Origin: Tritrichomonas musculus
Taxonomy: Eukaryota > Parabasalia > Tritrichomonadida > Tritrichomonadidae
Reading direction: 5' to 3'
Length of the DNA: 64,000 bases
Assembly (NCBI GenBank): GCA_039105265.1
Contig: JAPFFF010000001.1
Location: 6,262,001-6,326,000, forward strand
The notes below the pieces were generated by a model. It was not told the DNA's origin. It did not search any database and was given only the letters and a program-made list of their open reading frames with translations. Positions 31,378 through 41,463 of this stretch are shown one piece after another. Every line of letters starts with the position of its first letter. The stretch's first letter is position 1. The position numbers were made by a program, and so were the translations under genes.

Positions 31378-32493
31378 TTTAAAAAGATTGAAAACTTTTT
31401 AACTTTTTAATAGCTTTATAGATTTATTTTTTGAAAACGAGAAAGTTTATTTTTTGTGTGTGTATTTAAAAACACATTAATTATTTCAACAAAATGATTT
31501 ACGGTAATATGGACATATTACAAAAATTGAAGCGAAACCTCAAAAAATTGAATAAAATATTTTTCCTTGTAAAAGTATTGAAAAATTATCAACAAAATTA
31601 TTTCATCAAATAGAGGTAATTTGGCAAAAATCAATTTGGACAGATAAATACTATTTTGGTCTAATAATTTGAAAAAGTTATTTTATTTAACATTCAATTT
31701 TATAAAATAATAATAATATTATATTCTTGCTAATTTTAGAATATTATCTAAGAATTTTCGTAATTTTTGTTCATTTATATTTAATATGATAGACTTGTAA
31801 TAGTTTAAGATTATTAGTTCAAGGAAATATTACATTTCTGATTTTTTTTTTTTGTTTTTCAAAGATTAAAGATCATCAATTCCCTATTAAAACATTGTTT
31901 GTTGAATATACTTCAACAATGGCATGTGGACAAAAATGAATTTTGGATCCTTCAAAAAATTAAAATTGATATTAAAAGTAAGTAAATTTGAAAATGATTT
32001 ACGATCAAAGATGAAAACTGAAGGTGATGATTTTAAAATTAATATTTAATTATTTGTGGCAGTGCATCATAATATTAATAACATATAGACTCAAAGAATA
32101 TTAAAGGTAAATTTTCTACATTTCAAAAGTAGAATGGTTATTTCTTTGCAAATCTTTTAGTTTTATTTGTTTGTAATCAAGAAATCTTGAATTAAAACGA
32201 GCATGCTTTATTTCAACTTTTTGAATGATAGATAATAAATCATTAATTATATAATTAATTATATCAAGAGTACAAGTTATTTTTACTAATACAATAAAAT
32301 ATATAAATTTATTGCACTTATTCTATTTTATATTTCAGTTTTAATTGATAAAAATAAAAATATTTTATCTAAAATAAGCCAAAAATGTTTGAATAAACTT
32401 TCAAAAACAAGGTAATAATTTTATCTATTTAAAAAGTTTAAATATTTCATAAAAATCTCGATCAAGATATTTGACGATTAAAAAACAAACAAA
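31378..32493. other. Divergent intergenic region between BEACH and Rab genes
   Basis: 1.1 kb of A+T-rich DNA separating two divergent genes, so it contains both promoters. Next to the BEACH start, 31,386-31,410 contains ATTGAAAACTTTTTAACTTTTT, cut short here, which resembles the CAACTTTTTCAA motif seen elsewhere. CAACTTTTTGAATG occurs at about 32,213, some 270 bp upstream of the Rab gene. I see no gene, RNA or repeat with defined ends. Confidence 0.45.
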
Positions 32494-33084
32494 ATGTCTA
32501 CACCTTCTTTCAAGTTCATTCTAATTGGTGAATCAGGAACTGGGAAATCATCTCTTGTTTCACGATTAATTAATCACAATTTTAACCCATGTGTAACCCA
32601 GACAATTGGTGCAGACTTTTATGAATATCCAACAACGGTTGAAAACAAACCAGTTCAATTAGTTATATGGGATACCGCAGGTCAAGAACGTTATTATACT
32701 GTTGTTAAATCTTATTATCGTTTGTCTCTTGGAATTCTTGTTGTTTTTGATATCACAAATCGAAATTCATTTGACAGTGTTCCACGTTGGCTCCGAGATG
32801 TGAGACAAGAAGCTGCGCCAAATTGTCAAGTTCTTCTTGTTGGTAATAAATCTGATTTATTCCATGAAAGAGCCGTTTCTACAGAAGAAGCACAACATTT
32901 TGCATATGAAAATCATATTAAATATATTGAAACATCTGCACTTGCTGATCAAAATGTAGAACAAGCATTTATTGAATTAGCAACAGATATTTACAAGAAA
33001 ACAGTTACCGGTCAAATTAATCCAACACCGATAGCAAAGAAAGATCCAGCCAATCCAGATAAAAAGCCCAATCCCTGCTGCTAA
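32494..33084 (+). CDS. Rab-family small GTPase
   Basis: 196 aa with every G-box intact: G1 GESGTGKSS (12-20), switch I TIGADFYEY (37-45), G3 WDTAGQE (59-65) with the catalytic Gln at 64, G4 NKSD (118-121) and G5 ETSAL. It ends in CysCys (195-196), a Rab geranylgeranylation signal, so it is expected on membranes when prenylated. The RabF-like stretches TIGADF, WDTAGQERYYTV and YYRLSLGILVVFDIT place it in Rab rather than Ras or Rho. Trichomonads have many lineage-specific Rabs, and I cannot tie this one to a numbered subfamily. Length is normal. It stands alone on the plus strand, divergent from the BEACH gene. Both families act in vesicle traffic, but the adjacency may be chance. Confidence 0.95.
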   Translation: MSTPSFKFILIGESGTGKSSLVSRLINHNFNPCVTQTIGADFYEYPTTVENKPVQLVIWDTAGQERYYTVVKSYYRLSLGILVVFDITNRNSFDSVPRWLRDVRQEAAPNCQVLLVGNKSDLFHERAVSTEEAQHFAYENHIKYIETSALADQNVEQAFIELATDIYKKTVTGQINPTPIAKKDPANPDKKPNPCC

Positions 33085-33333
33085 GCTAATAGTTTTTAAG
33101 AAACAGAATAAATTTTTAATATATAAAAATCATATATTTTTTTTTTTATCTATTTATTTATTCATCTTACCCCCTCTTTAAAAATGAAGAATAGGAAAAT
33201 GTTTCAAGTCGTTGGAGATTCGATCGGAAATTTGATTGTTTTTTTCTTTTTGAAAATGTGGTCGATTTGAATTCAATTTTAAAAGGGTTGAACGTTTTGA
33301 ACAATAATTCACCTTTTCTTTTAATTTCAATCT

Positions 33334-34560
33334 TTGATGATATTCCCTATTTCATTTATTGTTGTAATAGTATTATTTATTCTTTTACAAAAGCCTCCTT
33401 TAAATCGTGCTTTTCACGCTGTTGTTGATATTTTTTTTGCATATATACCCAAAGAGCACCTCAATAAGTACAGCCATTCAGACAAACCTGCAGACAAAAA
33501 TAAAGTCCAAAATCTTGGTGACATCCACTATATTATAAAAAAGACTACGCAAAACGATTGTTTAACTCTTCCTTATATGAATGACTTTATCTATTTATGG
33601 TCAATGTTCTTAGCTGGAGTTTTTGCTCAATTTATTTGTATCTCTCTTGGTGTTATTCCAATAAGTTCGCCCACATCATCATTTGCATCAGTACTTAGCA
33701 ATGAAGTTAATCATTTTGCTTCAATTTCTTTGGGTGTTATCTTAGTCATACTCAAATTTGGAATCACATCGTCATTTAACCGCCGTTTTCATCGCCGATT
33801 TGCTGTTTTATATGGGATTTTCTTTGGAATTCTTTCATTTTTCTTAATCAGAAAAATCCATTTGGGAATATTTGAATTCCGCCCAATCTTGATTGAATTA
33901 TTAGGTATTCCTCAATTATTTGCAGATATTATTATATCAGTCGCAATCGGAATAATTGCTTACTCATTATCAACGCCAATGCTATATGAACTGTTTTCAT
34001 ATAAGATGATTCATGACACTCCAAACTATGCTCTATTATTTAATTTTGCCAAGAACTTTTATCAAAATATTTCCAAATATCTTCGATTCTTTTCTAATTT
34101 AGCTTATAATGTAACACCTTTCACATCTTTACTGATTTATCTCTTATCCAGGCTAGTAGTAGCCAAAAATTCGGATTTAATCCTTTCAGTTGTTTATGTT
34201 GTAATCCAATTTTTCATTGCATTTACAAAACTTTACGGATTAAAGGATAAATCTCAAATTTTAACATTTGCTGCTCTCAGGTATATTGTGGCTTTCAATG
34301 TTGCTCGTACATATGACTCAGGTAAAGATGCTCTTGCTGCTGTTAATCGATCACTCAGCATGCTTCCTGTATCTTCATTATCTTTGTCAATACATCCAAT
34401 GATTGTTATTTTCTTATCATCTTTGTTCTTTTCATCATTTGTGATGAATGGAATTTATTCAATGATTGCACGCCATTTATCAATATTCATAATCGCACTA
34501 GCTGAGTGGATAATCGCTGGATACCGTGTATTTGGTCTTTTTATTGAAGGTGTTGACTAA
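33334..34560 (+). CDS. Multi-pass membrane protein, TMEM161-like
   Basis: 408 aa with about eight to ten hydrophobic segments. The first is at the extreme N-terminus (IVVIVLFILLQKPP). A short polar loop containing HLNKYSHSDKPADKN follows, then a transmembrane-rich body to near the C-terminus (LSIFIIALAEWIIAGYRVFGLFI). The N-terminal hydrophobic helix ending in LLQK, the Y-x-H-S/P loop, and the long stretch before the next helix recall TMEM161A/B, conserved eukaryotic membrane proteins of poorly known function. This call rests on pattern memory only and could be wrong; a generic polytopic membrane protein is the safe description. The upstream flank ends in TTTCAATCTTTG just before the ATG. Confidence 0.5.
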   Translation: MMIFPISFIVVIVLFILLQKPPLNRAFHAVVDIFFAYIPKEHLNKYSHSDKPADKNKVQNLGDIHYIIKKTTQNDCLTLPYMNDFIYLWSMFLAGVFAQFICISLGVIPISSPTSSFASVLSNEVNHFASISLGVILVILKFGITSSFNRRFHRRFAVLYGIFFGILSFFLIRKIHLGIFEFRPILIELLGIPQLFADIIISVAIGIIAYSLSTPMLYELFSYKMIHDTPNYALLFNFAKNFYQNISKYLRFFSNLAYNVTPFTSLLIYLLSRLVVAKNSDLILSVVYVVIQFFIAFTKLYGLKDKSQILTFAALRYIVAFNVARTYDSGKDALAAVNRSLSMLPVSSLSLSIHPMIVIFLSSLFFSSFVMNGIYSMIARHLSIFIIALAEWIIAGYRVFGLFIEGVD

Positions 34561-34957
34561 TCATTTTAATTTATTGTTATCCTTATTATTAAAATTCATA
34601 TTAAATCTCATAACATACTCTCAAACTTTTATTTATCTTTCAAAATATAAATAAACCTTTCAAAAAGTGATTCATAATCATAATCATAATTGTAGATTCA
34701 ATGTTGATTGAGCTAGCTATATAATGTGAGTTAGTTTACGTCACCTTAAAAATGATACGAAAATGGTCGTTTTGTGGGTTTGGAAAAATATAATGACTTC
34801 TGGAACTGAAGATTAAGAACAGATTTGAAGATCCGGAGTTGATTTATAAGTTGAAGCTCAAGAGAGTTCTTAAATGATTCGGAAATGAATCATGAGGAAA
34901 TTTAAAAATATACATTAATGATGACGTAGTGAAATAATTTTTTAATTTACACGAAAG
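34561..34957. other. Intergenic spacer
   Basis: 397 bp between the membrane-protein gene and the 377-aa orphan gene. Apart from a TCATAA triplicate near 34,670-34,690, I see no repeat, RNA gene or inverted-repeat boundary. The stretch from about 34,780 is noticeably less A+T-biased than typical spacers here. Confidence 0.4.
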
Positions 34958-36091
34958 GTGATGGATACATATAAAGTACCATTAGAGGACAAAACAACGG
35001 ACGAGTTAGTGGACCTTTTTAATTTGCTAAAAGGTTTTCATGAAACGACTGAAGAGTATTTAGATTATATCTCATCAGAAGAAGAATTAAGAGAACTATT
35101 GATTTATGATATAGCTGATGATTTGTTAGATAAAAATTATGATGGAGACAATGATTATACAGCAATGTATTGGTATGCGAAAGGTTTGAAGAATTATGAA
35201 GAAGTTATCAATGACTTGATGAACATAGGCTATCAGGATGAGATTAAGCATATGAAGATTCCTCATGTTCCAAAACATATGAAACCATTGCAAAGATATG
35301 TCGATAGCGATGAATATAAATGTAGACAGATGAAGAAAGAAGATGATAAATTCTTTAAGAAATTCGATAGAGATAATTATAAAGTGTATAAAGATAAAGA
35401 TAAGAGTGATCGTAAGCTAAGGTTTGATAGAGAATTACACAAGCGTCCATTAGAGTTTACGAAAGGGGTAAAGGATTTGCATAAACAGTTCACGGATTTC
35501 AATAAGAGTATTGTTAATAAACAGTTAGAAGCAAACGAATTTGTTTCAGATTTGAATTCAAGAGAGTTGAATCGTGAAAGGCTGATATCGTTTGAGGAAT
35601 GGAAATCATATAACAATAATGATAAGCAAGATGAATTGATTGAGGAAATCATTGAAAGAATTGAGTTATCTCCTACCAATTGGGAAATTAATTTCGAAAA
35701 ATTAAATGAATATGGAAGGAAGAAGTTAACACCTTTATTGATTGATTCATTGGAGAACACAATGGGTAGATCATTGAATGCAAGTAAGAAATATGTATTT
35801 AGATATACAGTTATCACTAGAAATAATAAGAAGGATGGAGAAGTTAGAGATAATCGTACGATACCATTAAAAGGGAACACGTTTCATGATCTCATTGAAC
35901 GATTAAGGAGTGGTGGTTTATCATTTGATCTTGATGGAGAGAAATCAGCTGTTGAACTCTTCTATTCATCGAATGAAGTTGAAATGTTAAGATACAAAAA
36001 TTCTAATTACAAAACAGGAAATCTTGAGAAGGGATTTATGATTTTGTATTTGCTGACTGAAATGCTAGTTCCTTCTTTAGTGACAAAATGA
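34958..36091 (+). CDS. Orphan 377-aa highly charged protein
   Basis: I do not recognise the family. The first ~130 residues are acidic (TTDELVDLFNLLKGFHETTEEYLDYI cut short: DELVDLFNLLKGF, EEYLDYISSEEEL), then comes a very basic Lys/Asp/Arg stretch (~115-170). A mixed helical section ends with ELSPTNWEINFEKLNEYG. The last ~110 residues look like a folded alpha/beta domain (KKYVFRYTVITRNN, RTIPLKGNTFHDLIERLRSGG, VELFYSSNEVEML). Third-position G is used more freely than in neighbouring genes. A mobile-element or transferred origin is possible but unproven; no terminal repeats flank it. The second in-frame Met is immediately after the first. Confidence 0.6.
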   Translation: MMDTYKVPLEDKTTDELVDLFNLLKGFHETTEEYLDYISSEEELRELLIYDIADDLLDKNYDGDNDYTAMYWYAKGLKNYEEVINDLMNIGYQDEIKHMKIPHVPKHMKPLQRYVDSDEYKCRQMKKEDDKFFKKFDRDNYKVYKDKDKSDRKLRFDRELHKRPLEFTKGVKDLHKQFTDFNKSIVNKQLEANEFVSDLNSRELNRERLISFEEWKSYNNNDKQDELIEEIIERIELSPTNWEINFEKLNEYGRKKLTPLLIDSLENTMGRSLNASKKYVFRYTVITRNNKKDGEVRDNRTIPLKGNTFHDLIERLRSGGLSFDLDGEKSAVELFYSSNEVEMLRYKNSNYKTGNLEKGFMILYLLTEMLVPSLVTK

Positions 36092-36375
36092 CTGCAACAA
36101 TGAAATGTCATATATGACATACAACTCTTAAAAACAATGCAAAAGTTAAAGAAAACACAATTCTTTGGGAATCAGAAAATTCATAAAAGATATAATGCTA
36201 GTTACAGTAATAATAAGATATATCAATTTTTTGAAAATTAAAAATATAATAATTTATTGTAAATGAAAAATGCTTAATAAAAAAACAGGTAGTATATAAG
36301 ATAATGTAAATTTTTTTCATCAATTATTCATAAATTATTCTGTTTCTATAAATAATATGACAGATGCATCTGCAC

Positions 36376-36941
36376 CAGGTATGCCTTTCGGGAGTCCCGG
36401 GTAAACTCGGATAATTAAACGGTCTTCCTCGAAATTATTCCTCGAACTTTTTTCGAGAAAAAGATTTTACTCTAACGTTTATTTTTTTTAGTTCACATTT
36501 TTTTACTCGGGTAAATTTTCACTTTTTTACCCGAAAAACTCGAGTTTTAAATCAACAGAAAAATAATAAAAAAATAAGCTTTATACATTTTCAAAATGAA
36601 TCATTTTGCTGGAAATAGTGGTTTATTATATGATTTTTTTAAATAAATGTTAGATATAGCTTTATAATCAATGACAAAAAATCTTTAATACTAAAATAAA
36701 GTATTCAAAAGTGTAAGAAAAATAATAAAAAAAATGAGAATTTTTTTTCGAACTTGAAACCTCGGGTATCCTCGAGATTTCCTCGGAAATTGAATACTTC
36801 GGGCAAATCGGGATCGAGGATGGCCGAGTAAAACGGTTATTTTACTCGGGTTTACTCGGGTAAACCGAGTACGGGAGTCTCCTCGATCCCGAAATTATTT
36901 TCGGGGAGACTACTCTTACCCGTCCTCGAAAAGCATACCTG
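36376..36941. mobile_element. 566-bp hAT-like miniature element with perfect 8-bp target duplication
   Basis: The left end CAGGTATGC (36,376-36,384) and right end GCATACCTG (36,933-36,941) are exact inverted copies. Similarity continues as CTTTCGGGAG against CTCGAAAA and GGGTAA against TTACCC over about 25-30 bp. The 8-bp ATCTGCAC flanks both ends (36,368-36,375 and 36,942-36,949). CAGG-type ends plus an 8-bp duplication are hallmarks of the hAT superfamily. The interior is much more GC-rich than the surrounding DNA and is packed with CTCGGGTAAAC, CCTCGAAA and CCCGAG motifs near each end. No transposase frame is present, so it is non-autonomous. It lies in the spacer between the orphan gene and the kinase/Sel1 gene. 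The perfect target duplication suggests a recent insertion. Confidence 0.88.
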
Positions 36942-36949
36942 ATCTGCAC

Positions 36950-37161
36950 TTAATGACATTTTTCTTTGAAATACCAAAGTTAAATGTTATCAAAAAGATT
37001 TATTTAAACCATATATATTGTTTAAATTCTTTATTTTTTTTTAAAATAATTTCTATAAAAAAATATTAAAATAATAATTACTTATTGATATAAAAATGTA
37101 TTTTTCATTGATAAAACCTTATCAAAATTTGAAAGGAACCATTTTTTAATTTCATTTTGTA
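36950..37161. promoter_or_regulatory. Upstream region of the kinase/Sel1 gene with an Inr-like TCATTTT
   Basis: TTTCATTTTGT lies directly before the ATG at 37,162, with TCATTT at 37,152-37,157. It fits the trichomonad initiator consensus TCA+1-Py-T/A, which is normally found within about 20 bp of the start codon. This would predict a 5' leader of fewer than ten bases, typical of trichomonad mRNAs. The rest of the region is A+T-rich spacer. Confidence 0.5.
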
Positions 37162-40100
37162 ATGCAAGAATTGTATTTGCAATTTCAAAATCTGAAGGGA
37201 TCCCATCAAATTAAAACGAAGAACCATTATTTTGACAAATTATTTTATGATTTTTCATTTTATTTTTTAACAAAAGAAAATTCAAATGACATTTTTAATA
37301 GACCAAATAAAAGCAAAATTATGATCATTGATTTAATCGAATATTCATGTGAGCAATACCTTATTGCATGTTTTGATCAAACATTAATTCTTTTCAAAGA
37401 AAACGAATTTCATATGATGAATAACCTTTTGAATCAAGACAATAAATCAGATATTATTATTTTAAAAGAAGAAATAACTGATATTATAACAAAAATTGAT
37501 CAAAATCAACATTTTAACTTTTTATTAGCTGATCAAAATTTTCATGATGATATTATAACTTTTACTAAACAGTTTAAAATACTGAATCCCTCAATTCTTC
37601 TATTTTGGAAACAAATTAGAAACAGTTTTTTTGGATTTCTAATCCAAAAAAGTTATAAGAATTCAATTATTAATCATAATCAAAATTTTGAACAATTGCT
37701 TGAAGAAGAAAAAGAGCAAGTCCAACTCAATAAGAGCAATTTTATTACGATGAAACAATTTTTTGGCGGCATCTCCTCAATTAACATGATTTATCACATT
37801 GAAGAACAAAAATTTTTTATTCTAAAAACTTTTTTCAATCAAGAAAAAGAAAAATTAAAAACACGAGAGCAATTAAATTATTTAAACGTTCACCATCCAT
37901 TTTTATTGAAATGTTTTGGTTCAACAAGAATGGAATCAAATGAAATTTTAATTCTCGAATATTTCAAAGGAACAACACTAAATGAAATAAAAGACATGAA
38001 TCTTGAAATGAAAGATAAAATTGACATTATTTTAAAAATCATAATTGTTCTTGATTACCTTCATCGTAATCAGTATATTTATAGAGATTTAAAGCCAAAT
38101 AACATAATGATAGATGATAATAAAGCAGTTGTTCTCATTGATCTTGATCGAATGATTAAAAATGACGATAAAAATGTTGAAAATCAAACAGCATTATCGT
38201 CAATTTTCATATCACCTGAACTTGCTTCAGGATTTGATTTCTCATATTCAACTGATATTTACTCACTCGGAGCTGTAATATATTTTATTATTTATGGAGA
38301 ACATGCAACTGAAATGTTAATTGAAAAGCAACTTAGAGCTAATTCTGATCAAAAATTATATTTTGAGTTGTGTAAAATCATTCAAAAATGTATGAATTCA
38401 AATCCAGAAAAAAGGCCAAAAACAGCTGAGCTGATTGATTTCTTTTTGTGCATTTACGTAAATGAATATTGTAAAAGTTTAGAAGAAGAAGAAGAAGAAG
38501 AAAGAAGTTTCGACTTTGAAAATAATTACGCTCTTGAATATTATTTGGAACTTATTTCTGAAACAAATGATCCAAAACTGCAAAATGATCTCGGAAAAAT
38601 TTACGAAGAAGGTCAATACGTAATACAAGACATTGACAAAGCTATTCATTATTACACACTTGCTGCAGATCAAAATTTTTCAGAAGCACAGTTTAATCTC
38701 GGAGTTATTTACGAAGAAGGTCAATACGTAATACAAGACATTGACAAAGCTATTCATTATTACACACTTGCTGCAGATCAAAATTTTTCAGAAGCACAGT
38801 TTAATCTCGGAGTTATTTATGATGAAGGGGAATATGTCAAGCGAGACATTAAAAAAGCTATTCATTATTACACACTTGCTGCAGATCAGAATGATGCAGA
38901 TGCACAATACAATCTCGGACTTTTATATGGCAAAGGGAAACTTGTTAAACGAGACATTAGTAAAGCAATCCATTATTATACACTAGCAGCAAAACAAAAT
39001 TGTTTAAAAGCACAATTCAATTTAGGATTATTCTATGAAGAAGGTGAACTTGTCGCTAGAGATATAAACAAGGCGATATATTATTATTCACTTGCAGCAG
39101 AGCAACATGATGAAGATGCATTAATCAATCTCGCCATTATTTATGAAAAAGGCGAATTTATTTCAAGAGACATTCAAAAAGCAATTCATTATTATACGCT
39201 TGCTGCAAATCAAAATTGTACTCAAGCACAATTGAATCTTGGAGTAATATACTCAGCAGGAAAATATATTTCGCCTGATATAAGCAAAGCAATTCATTAT
39301 TACACACTCGCTTCAGAACAAAAGGATTCCGATGCTCAATATAATCTTGGTCTAATTTATATAAGTGGCAATTATGTCAAACAAGATATTGACAAAGCAA
39401 TTCATTATTTTACTCTTTCATCAAAACAAAATAATCCAGAAGCTCATTTTAATCTTGGAATGATATTCATGGAAGGTAAATATGTACAGAGAGACATTAA
39501 TAAAGCAATTCACTATTTCAAACTTGCAGCAAAACAAAATATTCCTGAAGCACATTTAGCTCTTGGTAATATTTATATTGATGGAGTATCTACTGAAATT
39601 GATATTAAAAAAGCCATTTATTATTATTCAGAAGCAGCTAAGTACAATTTCCCAGAAGCACAATATGAACTAGGAAATATTTATGCTTCACGCGATATCA
39701 ACAACGCTATTTTATATTATTCTCTTGCAGCTGAGCAAAATCATCCAAAGGCACTATTTGAGCTTGGATTTATATACTCAACTGGACAATATGTCAAACG
39801 TGATTATGATAAAGCAATTCATTATTTCCAACTTGCAGCAAAGCAAAATGTAGTTGTTGCAATTTTTAATCTAGGCATAATTTACTTCGATGAAAATTCT
39901 GATAAATATGACGTTGACAAAGGATATCATTATTATCTACTGGCAGCAGATAAAAATGATCCATTTGCAATGTATAATTTAGGATTTATTCATTCAACAG
40001 ATAAATATGGCATGCTTGATATTAATAAAGCAATACATTATTATACACTTGCATCAAAACACAACGTTTCGCAAGCACAATACAATCTTGGAGTTATTTA

Positions 40101-41064
40101 TTTAAATGGAATATATGTTAAAAAAGACATTAAGAAAGCAATTCATTACTTCACACTCGCTACACACCAACACTATCCAGATGCACAATATCTTCTTGGC
40201 ACAATTTATGAAGAAGGAGAATATATTGCTAAAGATATTAACAAAGCAATTCATTATTACGCTCTTGCTGCAAATCAAAATAATTCAAATGCTCAATTTG
40301 ATCTCGGCTTAATTTATTATTTAGGTGATGAAAATGTTCATCAAGATATTAAAAAAGGTCAGTATTATATAATTCTTGCATCGAAGAATGGAAACAGAAA
40401 TGCAAATTTTGCTCATGGCTTTTTACTTCATGAAGGAAAGAGCATAAAGAGCAATATCAAAGAAGCTATTCATTTTTATAAAGAAGCATCGACATTCAAC
40501 AATCAATATGCAAAAAATAATCTTGGAATTATATATAAAAATGGATATGGAAATGAAATTGAGAAAAATACAGCAAATGCAATTGTGTACTTCGAAGAAG
40601 CCATTCGACAAAAAAATGATATTTTATCAATGTATAATTTAGCCCATATTTATATGTATGATGAAACAATCAAACAAGATATTAACAAATCAATTGAATT
40701 ACTAATAAAATCATCTCATGAATTTGGTCATTCATTAATTTTGTTATGTATCGCCTTTGTTCATTATTTCGGTTTCAATTTCGAAAAAGTAGAACATGAA
40801 ACAGTGAAATATTTAGGATTAAATAATAATTTATTATCAAGCATTTCCAAAAAAATGGTTGAACTTAAATTAAATGATAAGAAAACATTTTACTATTTGC
40901 ATGAATCATATAGAAAAAAAGATTTTTTATATAATATTCAAAAAAAGTACATCTTAACATCTGATATTTTGAGAAAGAATTTCGAGGAAACTACGCCAAA
41001 ATATTACTATATAAGAGATATTTCATCAGAATTCTATGATGGATTTGGAATTGCACTCGATTAA
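37162..41064 (+). CDS. Protein kinase with about 20 Sel1-like repeats
   Basis: 1,300 aa. Residues 1-200 are unrecognised. The kinase domain at ~210-435 has the lysine segment FFILKTFF, YIYRDLKPNNIMID at ~305 (YRD for HRD) and VVLIDLDRM where DFG should be, so the metal-binding Asp is kept but Phe-Gly is replaced. It then has FISPELASG and STDIYSLGAVIYFI. After an acidic Glu run come about 20 tandem Sel1/TPR-like repeats of 36 residues with the signature DI-x-KAIHYYTLAA-x-Q-N-x-x-x-AQ-x-NLG-x-IY-x-x-G. The tail ends with YYIRDISSEFYDGFGIALD. Sel1 repeats form solenoids that bind partners, so the kinase is probably a scaffolded TKL-like enzyme with reduced or atypical catalysis. It is a diverged paralogue of the next gene. 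Confidence 0.88.
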   Translation: MQELYLQFQNLKGSHQIKTKNHYFDKLFYDFSFYFLTKENSNDIFNRPNKSKIMIIDLIEYSCEQYLIACFDQTLILFKENEFHMMNNLLNQDNKSDIIILKEEITDIITKIDQNQHFNFLLADQNFHDDIITFTKQFKILNPSILLFWKQIRNSFFGFLIQKSYKNSIINHNQNFEQLLEEEKEQVQLNKSNFITMKQFFGGISSINMIYHIEEQKFFILKTFFNQEKEKLKTREQLNYLNVHHPFLLKCFGSTRMESNEILILEYFKGTTLNEIKDMNLEMKDKIDIILKIIIVLDYLHRNQYIYRDLKPNNIMIDDNKAVVLIDLDRMIKNDDKNVENQTALSSIFISPELASGFDFSYSTDIYSLGAVIYFIIYGEHATEMLIEKQLRANSDQKLYFELCKIIQKCMNSNPEKRPKTAELIDFFLCIYVNEYCKSLEEEEEEERSFDFENNYALEYYLELISETNDPKLQNDLGKIYEEGQYVIQDIDKAIHYYTLAADQNFSEAQFNLGVIYEEGQYVIQDIDKAIHYYTLAADQNFSEAQFNLGVIYDEGEYVKRDIKKAIHYYTLAADQNDADAQYNLGLLYGKGKLVKRDISKAIHYYTLAAKQNCLKAQFNLGLFYEEGELVARDINKAIYYYSLAAEQHDEDALINLAIIYEKGEFISRDIQKAIHYYTLAANQNCTQAQLNLGVIYSAGKYISPDISKAIHYYTLASEQKDSDAQYNLGLIYISGNYVKQDIDKAIHYFTLSSKQNNPEAHFNLGMIFMEGKYVQRDINKAIHYFKLAAKQNIPEAHLALGNIYIDGVSTEIDIKKAIYYYSEAAKYNFPEAQYELGNIYASRDINNAILYYSLAAEQNHPKALFELGFIYSTGQYVKRDYDKAIHYFQLAAKQNVVVAIFNLGIIYFDENSDKYDVDKGYHYYLLAADKNDPFAMYNLGFIHSTDKYGMLDINKAIHYYTLASKHNVSQAQYNLGVIYLNGIYVKKDIKKAIHYFTLATHQHYPDAQYLLGTIYEEGEYIAKDINKAIHYYALAANQNNSNAQFDLGLIYYLGDENVHQDIKKGQYYIILASKNGNRNANFAHGFLLHEGKSIKSNIKEAIHFYKEASTFNNQYAKNNLGIIYKNGYGNEIEKNTANAIVYFEEAIRQKNDILSMYNLAHIYMYDETIKQDINKSIELLIKSSHEFGHSLILLCIAFVHYFGFNFEKVEHETVKYLGLNNNLLSSISKKMVELKLNDKKTFYYLHESYRKKDFLYNIQKKYILTSDILRKNFEETTPKYYYIRDISSEFYDGFGIALD
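38601..38816 (+). repeat. Identical 108-bp tandem duplication inside the Sel1 array
   Basis: The 108 bases from 38,601 (beginning TTACGAAGAAGG) are repeated from 38,709 with no difference that I can see. The other Sel1 units of the gene differ by many synonymous and replacement changes. One 36-residue repeat was therefore added very recently, or the two have been homogenised. Confidence 0.88.
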
Positions 41065-41203
41065 TTCATAAAAAGGACCATTTCAGTATAAACATGCTCC
41101 GATTTTATTTATAAATAAAAGCAAAGTACATGTGGATAACTTTTAATGATGAATTTTATACAATTTTGCAAACTCAAAAAACCTGTCTTGCATCAGAATT
41201 TAT

Positions 41204-41237
<34 letters not shown>

Positions 41238-41463
41238 AAATAAAAATTGTGAATATATTTGGCTTGATATTAAAATAGGTACCTATAACAAAACCTCCAA
41301 AAAATAAAGTTATCACAATTTAAAATATCCCTCTTTTTATCATATTAATAAATATTTTTCTTTTTGAATTAAAAACAATAATAAAACAATTCAATAAAAA
41401 TTTTTTTTTGCCATATTTTGTTAAAAACAAGTGGACTAACGTTTCTGAAACCACTTTATAACA
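41065..41463. other. Intergenic spacer with poly(A) run
   Basis: 399 bp containing about 29 consecutive A at roughly 41,207-41,235. It separates two co-directional kinase/Sel1 genes. CCACTTTATAACA precedes the next ATG and is a weak initiator candidate. No other feature. Confidence 0.4.

Noticed and set aside
34958-36091. The 377-aa gene as part of a Maverick
   Set aside because: No packaging ATPase, polymerase, integrase or terminal hairpin is nearby; base usage alone is not enough.
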